NCBI GenBank assembly: GCA_016841825.1
Contig: JAENYK010000001.1
Span: 434,001 to 498,000, forward strand
Length of the DNA stretch: 64,000 nucleotides
Direction: 5' to 3'
Source: Halothermothrix sp.
GTDB lineage: Bacteria; Bacillota; Halanaerobiia; DY22613
The notes under the pieces were generated by a model. It was given only the letters and a program-made list of their open reading frames with translations. It was not told the origin of the DNA and did no database searches. Below are positions 26,362 to 34,286 of this stretch, one piece after another. The stretch's first letter is position 1. Each line of letters starts with the position of its first letter. A program made the translations under genes and the position numbers.

Positions 26362-26703
26362 ATGAAACTAAACAAACTTGGTCTATTTTCTTTGCTTGCT
26401 TTAATAGGTATATTCGGCCTGACTACTTCAAACAAAGGTTTTCTTGGATTTTTTGGTTTTCTCGCCTATCTTCGTTACTTCTGGGTAATACCTGATGAGA
26501 TGTTCACCGAAATGTTACATAAAGCAGGTAGTGCTGGTTTTTTTAGTGGTATAGTCGTAACAGTATCAGCTATCGTTGTAACTATCCTTTTTACCGATGT
26601 TCTTACACCTGTTTTTGCGTTTGCCATTGGCTTTGTCGGTTCGATATTTGCTTTTACGATTACACTCGCAGTGCTGGAATATAGAGAACGCAGAGGGATG
26701 TGA
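26362..26703 (+). CDS. DUF3796 membrane protein
   Basis: A 113-residue membrane protein with three to four hydrophobic segments and the LGFFGFLAYLRYFW motif of DUF3796, a family of unknown function usually encoded beside a small XRE regulator, as here. Start ATG 26362 follows GGAGG by eight bases; an upstream in-frame start at 26308 lacks a site. The next gene begins 6 bp after its stop. Confidence 0.8.
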   Translation: MKLNKLGLFSLLALIGIFGLTTSNKGFLGFFGFLAYLRYFWVIPDEMFTEMLHKAGSAGFFSGIVVTVSAIVVTILFTDVLTPVFAFAIGFVGSIFAFTITLAVLEYRERRGM

Positions 26704-26709
26704 TAAGTA

Positions 26710-26910
26710 ATGTTGAAAACCAGACTCAAAGAATTTCGAGCCCGCCATAATTTAAAACAGGAGGAATTGGCACAACTGGTGGGTGTACGTCGGGAAACGA
26801 TTGGCAATCTTGAAAACGGTAGATACAATCCTTCCCTCAAACTGGCCCTGGATATTGCCCAAGTGTTTCAGACTACAGTAGAGGAATTGTTTGAATTTGT
26901 CGATCAATGA
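26710..26910 (+). CDS. Small XRE-family regulator
   Basis: A 66-residue single-domain Cro/CI helix-turn-helix protein ([21 protein letters not shown]-type first half, then [20 protein letters not shown]). It probably controls the preceding membrane-protein gene, forming a regulator/membrane-protein pair. Confidence 0.92.
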   Translation: MLKTRLKEFRARHNLKQEELAQLVGVRRETIGNLENGRYNPSLKLALDIAQVFQTTVEELFEFVDQ

Positions 26911-26985
26911 ACCACAGCAGATTAGCAAAATAATCTGACCAGAGAGGACTGATCTTTCTTTAACAACCATAAGGAGGCAAATAAA

Positions 26986-27369
26986 ATGACTAATCTTACA
27001 TTTACAATGGAGAACTATCTGGAAGCAATATATGAGCTGTCCCGGGATGGTAAAGGTGCGAGAGTGTCGGATATTGCCAAAAGAGTAGGGGTCACAAAGG
27101 CAAGCACCAACAGTGCCATGTCAACTCTTTCCGAAAAAGGACTTATTGTCACGGAAAAATATAAAGAAGTATTTCTCACTCCGGCCGGACTCAAACTGGC
27201 CAGGCTTACTTCAAATAAACATCAAGTTGTCCAGCAGTTTTTTACAGAGGTTCTAAAAATTGATACCAGAATTGCCGATGAAGATGCCTGTGCGATTGAG
27301 CATGTGATCAGCAGTGAATCAATTGAGGCAATGCAGCGATTCCTCAGTAATTATAAAGAAAGAAAATAA
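26986..27369 (+). CDS. DtxR/MntR-family metal-dependent regulator
   Basis: A 127-residue regulator: N-terminal winged helix (NYLEAIYELSRDGKGARVSDIAKRVGVTKAS, residues about 9-38) and a dimerisation/metal domain with DEDACAIEHVIS near 98-109, where Glu and His ligands are expected. It lacks the C-terminal SH3-like domain of long DtxR proteins, so it resembles MntR. Start follows AAGGAGG. No metal transporter is adjacent; the metal uptake operon lies over 30 kb away. Confidence 0.9.
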   Translation: MTNLTFTMENYLEAIYELSRDGKGARVSDIAKRVGVTKASTNSAMSTLSEKGLIVTEKYKEVFLTPAGLKLARLTSNKHQVVQQFFTEVLKIDTRIADEDACAIEHVISSESIEAMQRFLSNYKERK

Positions 27370-27441
27370 CTTCGTAGAAATCTGAAGAAAGGAAGTGCGA
27401 ATTTTCGGATGACAGCTGGCCCTTTTCCAGTTTATAAGTAA

Positions 27442-27511
27442 ACTGGGGAGGTATACTGGATCTATCAGTTTCTAATTATCTAGCATCAGATATGGGTATA
27501 CCTCCCCCAGT
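27442..27511. repeat. Inverted repeat between dtxR-type and MATE genes
   Basis: ACTGGGGAGGTATAC (27442-27456) is repeated inverted, with one extra C, at 27496-27511, around a 39-base loop. It lies between converging genes and has no T-run, so it may be a bidirectional transcript end or the remains of a small element. Confidence 0.4.
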
Positions 27512-27558
27512 GCTCAGCTACTTCAATTCAGCAAAACATCAAAGAGATGATAACTATC

Positions 27559-28953
27559 CTAAACCATTACTTCACCAAAGGTGCTATCATGCTTTTTGCG
27601 CAATAGAGAAAACTCCTTACGCACCATAAGCATCGTCCAGATCACAATTACCGCATCAATGGCGAAGGAACCGTAATAAATTCCCGCAACACCGATTATT
27701 CCCGGCAAAATAAGCATAACCGGTACATAGAACACAAGCTGCCGTGCAATACCGATCATAGCCGCTGGTTTGCCTTTGTCAACAGATGGGAATAGGGTCA
27801 TAGCCATAAAGATAAACGACAATACAGGCAAAATTGCCATATATACTCTGAAATACAGAAGTTCCGTATTGGTAAACACTGCATCTTTCATCATCAGCCC
27901 CAGGACAGATCCAGGTATCGCTATGGACAGAATCCAGAAGGGTAATGTTAATACCATGGCGGTTACAGCAAAGATTTTGTAGGAACTAATGACACGATCA
28001 TATTCTTTCGCACCATAATTAATGCCGATTACCGGTTGTAGAGCACGCATCAGACCAAATATAGGTGTAAGCAAGAAAGTAAATATCCGATAAACCACAC
28101 CATAGAAAGCCACATCTGCCACTGTACCGTACCTGGAGAGTGCATTAAAGACAAAGATCGCCTGTACAAGACTCATAATACTCATAATCAGCGATGACAT
28201 CCCCAACCGAAGAATAGACGTTCCGATCTCTTTATCCCAACGAATAGAGAAGATTTTGGATTTGAACGATGCATGACCTCTGCCAAAATAAATCCAACCA
28301 ACCAATGTGTAGACCAACATGCCAATGTTCGTCCCCCATGCTGCACCCTCTACTCCAAAATGAAAGATACCCATTAAAATATAATTCGCAATGGCGTTTA
28401 CCGCCAATCCAGAGCCCATCATGATGGCTGCCATTTTCATTCTACCTTCAGCACGGACAATCATATTGCCCGCCAATCCGTAGATCCAGAATAACGACCC
28501 TATAACGGTAATTCGAAAATAACTATCACCTAATAGCAATGCTTCTCCCTTGCCGCCCATCATTTGAATCAATTGTGATGAAAAAAGAAAACCCAAAATC
28601 ATATACAAAACTGTTACAACAAGGGATAAAATATTGACATTACCCATCAACCTATCCTGTGTTTCTTTATTCCTGGCACCTAAAGCAATACTCAATACGG
28701 CTCCCGCACCTGTCCCGATCAGAGAACCAAAGGCTACACTGATCTGCGACAGAGGGTATGCCACTGAGACCGCTGCCAGGGCAGTTTCTCCAACAAATCT
28801 CCCGACAAAAACCGCATCCAGAACAGAGTTCATGCCATAGAGTACCATCGCTATTACAGCAGGCCAGGATAAATTTATCATTACCTTCCATAGATTGCCG
28901 TTTAATATAAAATGTTTTTGTTTTTCCCTGTGTTCACTTAATGTGTCGTTCAT
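27559..28953 (-). CDS. MATE-family efflux transporter
   Basis: A 464-residue transporter with 12 membrane segments. Sequences such as SWPAVIAMVLYGMNSVLDAVF, GAGAVLSIALGARN and QPVIGINYGAKEYDRV are characteristic of MATE (NorM/DinF) antiporters that export drugs or metabolites using Na+ or H+. The ATG at 28953 follows AAGGGGG. A TetR gene lies 400 bp upstream in the same direction and may regulate it. Confidence 0.93.
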   Translation of the reverse strand: MNDTLSEHREKQKHFILNGNLWKVMINLSWPAVIAMVLYGMNSVLDAVFVGRFVGETALAAVSVAYPLSQISVAFGSLIGTGAGAVLSIALGARNKETQDRLMGNVNILSLVVTVLYMILGFLFSSQLIQMMGGKGEALLLGDSYFRITVIGSLFWIYGLAGNMIVRAEGRMKMAAIMMGSGLAVNAIANYILMGIFHFGVEGAAWGTNIGMLVYTLVGWIYFGRGHASFKSKIFSIRWDKEIGTSILRLGMSSLIMSIMSLVQAIFVFNALSRYGTVADVAFYGVVYRIFTFLLTPIFGLMRALQPVIGINYGAKEYDRVISSYKIFAVTAMVLTLPFWILSIAIPGSVLGLMMKDAVFTNTELLYFRVYMAILPVLSFIFMAMTLFPSVDKGKPAAMIGIARQLVFYVPVMLILPGIIGVAGIYYGSFAIDAVIVIWTMLMVRKEFSLLRKKHDSTFGEVMV

Positions 28954-29201
28954 GCAAATTCCCCCTTAGTCTGTAATATATATTAAAATCCCTGTCTATC
29001 CCTCCAAAACGAGCAGGCTAAAGATACGTTTTCTCCGCCATCCAACAGCCCAAACAACTCCACCCAACTACTATGAAATCAGAGTACAATATCCCTTAAA
29101 CCATCAGCTGGTCATGCATAAACCTCCTCTCCTCTTCAGTTTAACAACATTTCTTAAAAAAAAGTTTCCCGACCTCTATAGGTGAGAGCACAAATAACTA
29201 G

Positions 29202-29251
29202 ATATTGTCTATTTCAGTGGAGATACAAATCCCCCGCTGAAGTAGTTGAAC
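29202..29251 (+). repeat. Dispersed repeat, copy A
   Basis: TTCAGTGGAGATACAAATCC followed by a C-rich arm and GCTGAAGTAG. It is nearly identical over about 22 bp to the minus strand at 13060-13105. The surrounding intergenic DNA (28954-29352) contains no gene I can support. Confidence 0.45.
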
Positions 29252-29352
29252 TTAAAGTATTAATAGCTTGCCGCTAATGCAGCTTTAAGAGATACGAAAG
29301 AAATTTGAAAGTTAGGATACTCTAACAATATGTCGAAAATTTTTGAGGCTTT

Positions 29353-29964
29353 TCAGAGCCCCAAAATTTGTAACCATCCAGCTATATAAAATTCTTTCAA
29401 ACTACTGATATAACCTTTAGCTTTCTCCCTGGGCATATCGTGAGCCACCATTTCAAATACTCCGGAGAAAAACGCATTTGCCAGAATATGAATTAATTGT
29501 TCATCCACCTCATTTACCTGTTGCCCCGCCTGACGCATAGCGGCAATAAAACGGAGTGTAGCCTGTGTCTCGACCTCCACCATTTTATCTACATAAGCAG
29601 CATACTCCGTGCCGGCAGAACAGCAGACCAACAGTTTGAAAGCATCATAATGGCTATAAATATGTTCTACCATCCACGCCAAACTCTCATCGGAAGCCTG
29701 AACCATCTCTGTCCCCTGTTTCTCCACCGGACGCTCCGCAAACTCCTGCTGAGTCGATATATATTTATCCAGAAGCTCTTTAGCAGGCTGAGATACTAAC
29801 TCGTCAAATAAAGCCTTTTTATCGGGAAAGTAACCATAAATAGCTCCAGTGGTTACACCTGCTGCTTTTGCTATAGCACGTAAAGATGCGCCTTCGAAGC
29901 CTTTTTTCATAAACTCATCCCGTCCACTATTCAGTATATTTTGCAGCGTATCCTCAGTCATCAT
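29353..29964 (-). CDS. TetR-family regulator
   Basis: A 203-residue TetR protein with N-terminal helix-turn-helix (ASLRAIAKAAGVTTGAIYGYFPDK). ATG at 29964 follows AAAGGAGAG; the TTG at 29979 overlaps that site. Its promoter carries two overlapping TATAAC...GTTATA palindromes. The MATE pump gene downstream is the likely target besides itself. Confidence 0.9.
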   Translation of the reverse strand: MMTEDTLQNILNSGRDEFMKKGFEGASLRAIAKAAGVTTGAIYGYFPDKKALFDELVSQPAKELLDKYISTQQEFAERPVEKQGTEMVQASDESLAWMVEHIYSHYDAFKLLVCCSAGTEYAAYVDKMVEVETQATLRFIAAMRQAGQQVNEVDEQLIHILANAFFSGVFEMVAHDMPREKAKGYISSLKEFYIAGWLQILGL

Positions 29965-30011
29965 CTTCTCTCCTTTCAAAGTGAACTCGTTCGGCTAAAG
30001 CTGAACCTTGG

Positions 30012-30055
30012 GGCTTCAGATGGGGATTCAACCACACCTGAAGTAGAACAAGGCA
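30012..30055 (+). repeat. Dispersed repeat, copy C
   Basis: GGGGCTTCAGATGGGGATTC, then a short arm and CACACCTGAAGTAG. It is a more diverged version of the copies at 13060-13105 and 29202-29251, keeping the CTTCAG...CTGAAGTAG ends that can pair. Confidence 0.35.
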
Positions 30056-30091
30056 GTTCCCACTTATAGACGTAGGAGTCATAGACCTTAG

Positions 30092-30146
30092 ATATAACAT
30101 CGTTATATAACAATGTTATATTAACACATTGGTCTCCTTTTGTCAA
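30092..30146 (-). promoter_or_regulatory. TetR promoter and operators
   Basis: Minus-strand TTGACA (30141-30146), 17-bp spacer, TAATAT (30118-30123). Immediately downstream are two overlapping palindromes, TATAACAATGTTATA (30106-30120) and ATATAACATCGTTATAT (30092-30108), suiting binding of two TetR dimers. Confidence 0.75.
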
Positions 30147-30250
30147 TAAGTATGTGAATAATTATGGTTAACAATCGAAAATCCGCTAGCAATCTTATGG
30201 GGGTACTCTATTGATTACAAAGATGGTTTTTATTTCATTCTAAACTTGAA

Positions 30251-30273
30251 AACCTGCCACAAAAAGGCAGGTT
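30251..30273 (-). terminator. Terminator of the peptide-importer operon
   Basis: AACCTGCC (30251-30258) pairs with GGCAGGTT (30266-30273); the minus strand continues TTCAAG. Its position shows that transcription ends after the second permease, without ATPase genes. Confidence 0.7.
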
Positions 30274-30365
30274 TCGAACAGATAAGAGTCTATAATCTTA
30301 TGGATGCAGCTCAATTGAAGTAGAGACAACAGATTCTTTCTATTCCGTCCCAACTTTCAAGATTA

Positions 30366-31220
30366 CTATTCTTTCATTTTAGGATCAAGTGCATCACGAA
30401 GACCATCACCTAATAGGTTGAAAGCCAATACAGTTAAGAGAATAGCGATGCCGGGGAAAGTTGGTATCCACCAGGCCTGACGAATTACCGTACGCCCTTC
30501 ACTTAACATTCCACCCCAGGAAGGAGTAGGTGGTTGAACTCCAAGTCCTAAGAAACTCAAAGAGGACTCAGAGATAATAGCACCAGCAAGACCTAAAGTA
30601 GCCATAACGATTACAGGTGCCATAGCATTTGGTAGAATATGTTTAAAGATAATTTTGAAGTCAGATAGCCCCATCGCCCGAGCACCTTCAACAAATTCCA
30701 ACTCTTTTAAACGTAAGAACTCACCTCTAACCATTCGCGCATAACCTACCCACGAGACAAGCGCAATAGCCAGGATTACATTAAATAAACTTGCTCCTAA
30801 AACTGCGACTAAGGCAATCGCTAGCAGGATACTAGGAAATGCAAGGAGAATATCAACTAACCGCATAATAAATACGTCAATCCATTTACCAAAATATCCA
30901 GCAATCGCTCCTAAAAAGATGCCAATAGTCCCTGAAATACCTACAGCGATAATACCTACGAGAATTGAGATGCGACTTCCATAAATAATTCTTGCCAGGA
31001 CATCTCGGCCTAATTTGTCTGTTCCTAACCAGTGTGCACTACTAGGAGCATCTAATTTATTTTTTAAACTGATCTTTGTAGGTGAATATGGGCTAACAAC
31101 AGGAGCCAGAATCGCTAATAAAAATACGATAACAACGATATATAGTCCAATCATAGCACGTTTATTTTTTCTTAATCGCCGCCAGACTACGACCCATTGA
31201 TTTTCCGACTTTTTCTCCAT
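30366..31220 (-). CDS. Peptide/nickel-type ABC importer permease (DppC/OppC-like)
   Basis: A 284-residue permease with an N-terminal OppC_N-type segment (WRRLRKNKRAMIGLYIV) and the binding-protein-dependent permease domain, including the EAA motif region EFVEGARAMGLSDFKIIFKHILPN. ATG at 31220 follows AAAGGAGG; the longer frame into dppB has no suitable site. It pairs with the DppB-like permease upstream. Confidence 0.93.
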   Translation of the reverse strand: MEKKSENQWVVVWRRLRKNKRAMIGLYIVVIVFLLAILAPVVSPYSPTKISLKNKLDAPSSAHWLGTDKLGRDVLARIIYGSRISILVGIIAVGISGTIGIFLGAIAGYFGKWIDVFIMRLVDILLAFPSILLAIALVAVLGASLFNVILAIALVSWVGYARMVRGEFLRLKELEFVEGARAMGLSDFKIIFKHILPNAMAPVIVMATLGLAGAIISESSLSFLGLGVQPPTPSWGGMLSEGRTVIRQAWWIPTFPGIAILLTVLAFNLLGDGLRDALDPKMKE

Positions 31221-31245
31221 CTTCATACCTCCTTTTGGTTCAAGA

Positions 31246-32166
31246 CTATTCATAACGTATTCGTGGGTCAACTAGCGAGTATGTTAAATCAACCACAGTA
31301 TTAGCGATCAAAATGGATACTGCAATTATAAAAGTAATACCTTGAACCACCAAATAATCTCTTTTGAAAATTGAATCAACCATAAGTCGACCGATTCCTG
31401 GACGTGCAAAGATGGTCTCGGTGATAACTGCTCCTCCTAAAATAGAACCCAAACGTAAACCGATAACAGTAATTACTGGAATAAGAGCATTCCTTAAAGC
31501 ATGCTTATAGATTACTACTTTTTCAGAGAGTCCTTTTGCTCTGGCAGTTCTGATAAAATCTTTTCTGATAACTTCGAGCATACTTGAACGAACCAATCTC
31601 GTGGTCAATGCTGCTCCAGAAGTACCGAGAGTGATTGCGGGAAGTACCATATGTCTCCATGTTCCGACACCAGTAGCCGGAAGCCAGCCCAGATGCAAGG
31701 AGAATAAAAGGATTAACATCAGCGCGAGCCAGAAACTGGGCATTGAGACTCCTAAGAGAGCGCCAACCATTCCGAAATTATCAAGCCAGCTGTTTTGTTT
31801 GATAGCAGAGATAATGCCAACAGGGAACGCGATTATATAAGAGATTAACATACTAAGCAGACTTAAGCGAAATGTGTAGCCAATTCGTTGATTAATTAAT
31901 GTCATTACCGGTTCGCGATAAAATAAAGAGTTACCAAAGTCTCCGTGAACTGCACCAGTGATAAATCTAAAGTATTGGATGTAGAGAGGATCATTTAAAC
32001 CTAGAGCATCACGCATTCTGGTGACGTCGGCTGCTGGAGCATAATCACCTAACATAAGTTGAACAGGATCACCAGGAGTAAGATGCATCAAGGAAAAGAC
32101 AATCAATGATACTCCCAAAATTACAGGAATCATTTGCAAAAGCCTTTTTATTATATATTTAGTCAC
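31246..32166 (-). CDS. Peptide/nickel-type ABC importer permease (DppB/OppB-like)
   Basis: A 306-residue permease with six membrane segments. RLLQMIPVILGVSLIVFSLMHLTPGDP at the N-terminus (positions 8-34) and the EAA-loop DFIRTARAKGLSEKVVIYKHALRNALIPV are diagnostic. It lies 70 bp after the binding-protein gene, separated by a hairpin. Confidence 0.94.
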   Translation of the reverse strand: MTKYIIKRLLQMIPVILGVSLIVFSLMHLTPGDPVQLMLGDYAPAADVTRMRDALGLNDPLYIQYFRFITGAVHGDFGNSLFYREPVMTLINQRIGYTFRLSLLSMLISYIIAFPVGIISAIKQNSWLDNFGMVGALLGVSMPSFWLALMLILLFSLHLGWLPATGVGTWRHMVLPAITLGTSGAALTTRLVRSSMLEVIRKDFIRTARAKGLSEKVVIYKHALRNALIPVITVIGLRLGSILGGAVITETIFARPGIGRLMVDSIFKRDYLVVQGITFIIAVSILIANTVVDLTYSLVDPRIRYE

Positions 32167-32198
32167 AGTCGAATCACCTTTTCCTTTCTTAAAGAGGT

Positions 32199-32222
32199 AA
32201 GGGGAGAGATCTTCTCCCCCCT
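32199..32222 (-). terminator. Intercistronic hairpin between binding-protein and permease genes
   Basis: GGGGAGA (32201-32207) pairs with TCTCCCC (32213-32219), extended by flanking AAG/CTT. Such hairpins after binding-protein genes commonly stabilise the upstream message and lower permease expression. Confidence 0.6.
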
Positions 32223-32236
32223 TAATTTATTCTTTA

Positions 32237-33796
32237 CTAATTTTCTAGATAAACAGATTTCAGATTGGCCAAAATAGTTACAGGGTATGGAGCAGGTTCG
32301 AAACCCACAATACCTTTTCTATGTGCCGCTAAGTCAGCTTCAGAGTATAAGAAGATCATTGGACAATCATCAGTGATTAATTTGTAAGTGTCTTCAGTGT
32401 ACTGATCTCTTAATTCAGGATTCAGAGTTCTCCGACCTTTTTCAATCAGGATATCAACTGTTGGGTTAGAATAGTACATCCGGTTTGATCCCCCATTTGG
32501 AGGAGTCATTTCTGAATGGAAGAACCAGTATCCATCCGGGTCAATAATTCCCAACCAACCTAACAGGTAGATCTCTGCTCGACCTTGTTTAACATCATTG
32601 TAGAAAGTACCCCACTCAAGAAGTTGGATTTCTGCATTGATGTTAACCTGTGCTAACATTTCTTTCATGATCTGAGCTAACTCTTCACGACCACTACTGG
32701 TTTTGATGGTTACAGTTACGCCATTTGAATAACCAGCTTTAGCTAACAGTTCTTTTGCCTTTTCAAGATTGTATTCATATTTGTTAATATCAGGTGAGTT
32801 AGCCATTTCCTTAGCTAGATAGTGACCACCTGGCAATGGAACGTAAGTACGAACACCATTGAAGTAATCAGCAATAGAATCCTTATCTAATGCATAAGCG
32901 ATTGCTTGACGTAAGTATTTATTGTTAACTGGTTCATGAGTAACATTAAAACCAATATACTGATAGTTAGTACCAGAAGCAGAATCAAGGACTAAATTTT
33001 TATTATTTTCAATGTTAACGATGTCATCTTGAGTTACAGACATCAGAACATCAATACTACCAGTCTCTAATTCTATAACGCCAACAGAACTTTCTGGCAG
33101 TGGACGAAAGACTACTTTATCAATGTTTGGACGACCTTCAAAATAGTCATCGTTGGCAACAAGAACAGTTTGTTGCTCAACAAGACGACTTACAAATTTG
33201 AATGGGCCAGTTCCAATTGGATCATCAGTGAATTCTTTACCAGTTTTTTCAGCAATATGTTTGGGAACGATACCAAGATTCATATTTACTAAGAATGGAG
33301 CAAAAGGCTCTTTTAAAGTAAAGGAGATAGTATAGTCATCGATAATTTTGATACCGCTTACTTCTTTAGCTTTACCATTGATAAAATCATCAGCACCAAC
33401 AATCTGCGTGTAGTTACCAGCTTTAGGACTGGCATATTTAGGATCTAACATAGATTCATAAGTATATTTTACATCTGCAGCGGTTACTTCAGAACCATCA
33501 TGGAATTTGACGTCTTTTTTCAGATAGAAGATATACTCAGTTGATGTAGGGGTCTCCCAGGTTGCTAAATCTGGAACGAACTGAACATTTTTATCTAATT
33601 TAATCAGACCATTGAAGATCTGACTAGAAATATACATTCCAGAGGCAGTAGTTACATAACGAGGATCAAGACTCTGAGCATCAGAGGCAATCCCTACAGT
33701 AATTGTTCCACCTTTATGTACAGCGGCAAAACTCACTGCATTGATACTGAATACCAGCACAAGTGCAAGTACGATTAATAAGCTTTTTCTTTTCAT
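32237..33796 (-). CDS. Extracytoplasmic family-5 (Opp/Dpp/Nik) solute-binding protein
   Basis: A 519-residue binding protein. Residues 1-25 form a signal peptide ending in VSFAA with no lipobox Cys, unusual for monoderm Bacillota where these proteins are lipoproteins. The mature part has family-5 markers: IASDAQSLDPRYV, W-containing YIFYLKKDVKFHDGSEVTAADVKYT (positions about 90-115), RQAIAYALDKDSI and YSNPTVDILIEKGRRT. It would capture oligopeptides, nickel or another small ligand for the two permeases. ATG follows GGAGG. The upstream 430 bp shows no clear promoter. Confidence 0.93.
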   Translation of the reverse strand: MKRKSLLIVLALVLVFSINAVSFAAVHKGGTITVGIASDAQSLDPRYVTTASGMYISSQIFNGLIKLDKNVQFVPDLATWETPTSTEYIFYLKKDVKFHDGSEVTAADVKYTYESMLDPKYASPKAGNYTQIVGADDFINGKAKEVSGIKIIDDYTISFTLKEPFAPFLVNMNLGIVPKHIAEKTGKEFTDDPIGTGPFKFVSRLVEQQTVLVANDDYFEGRPNIDKVVFRPLPESSVGVIELETGSIDVLMSVTQDDIVNIENNKNLVLDSASGTNYQYIGFNVTHEPVNNKYLRQAIAYALDKDSIADYFNGVRTYVPLPGGHYLAKEMANSPDINKYEYNLEKAKELLAKAGYSNGVTVTIKTSSGREELAQIMKEMLAQVNINAEIQLLEWGTFYNDVKQGRAEIYLLGWLGIIDPDGYWFFHSEMTPPNGGSNRMYYSNPTVDILIEKGRRTLNPELRDQYTEDTYKLITDDCPMIFLYSEADLAAHRKGIVGFEPAPYPVTILANLKSVYLEN

Positions 33797-34226
33797 TTTT
33801 TTTCCTCCCTAACATTTATAATTTTCAAATAAATTAGTGACTCTTTTTCCCTCCCTTCAAAATTGTTAAGAATAAATTTCTTTATCTTAACGTTAGTTAA
33901 CCTGTTTATGTATAACTGAAGAGGAAGATTTTATTTGAAACTTTTAACCAATGACTCATTATCGAATGATTTCCCGTTCCTACGTAGAAAAATCGTCCTC
34001 CCTTTTGCATGCTTAGAAGTTTCCCTTATTCTATTACCATTTTTTTCACGTCCTTGATATTCATTTTTTTTAAATTTAAAATTTTCTCTCAATAATTTTA
34101 TTGGACATCAACAACAAAAATTCCTTCTTATTTAGCGAAATATAGTAAAAAAATTTTATTGATTCACGAAAATTAATCATCCTTATGAGATAAAATATCC
34201 ATTTTATTAGATGAGTGGCAAAGAAA

Positions 34227-34248
34227 AAAATGGCCAATTGGCCATTTT
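34227..34248. terminator. Perfect 22-bp palindrome, likely terminator of the MacB/FtsX operon
   Basis: AAAATGGCCAATTG continues symmetrically to TTTT at 34248, a GC-centred perfect palindrome flanked by A and T runs on either side, so it could end transcription in both directions. The rest of 33797-34226 shows nothing further that I can support. Confidence 0.65.
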
Positions 34249-34286
34249 ATATGTTACGGTCTTTCAGAGGAAATAACAGATTCTTT

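Noticed and set aside
29095-29118. Seven-codon minus-strand frame (MHDQLMV) after a strong GAGAGGAGGT site upstream of the MATE gene
   Set aside because: Could be an attenuation leader, but there is no accompanying set of alternative hairpins that I can show, and the distance to the MATE gene (about 140 bp) is filled with no clear structure.
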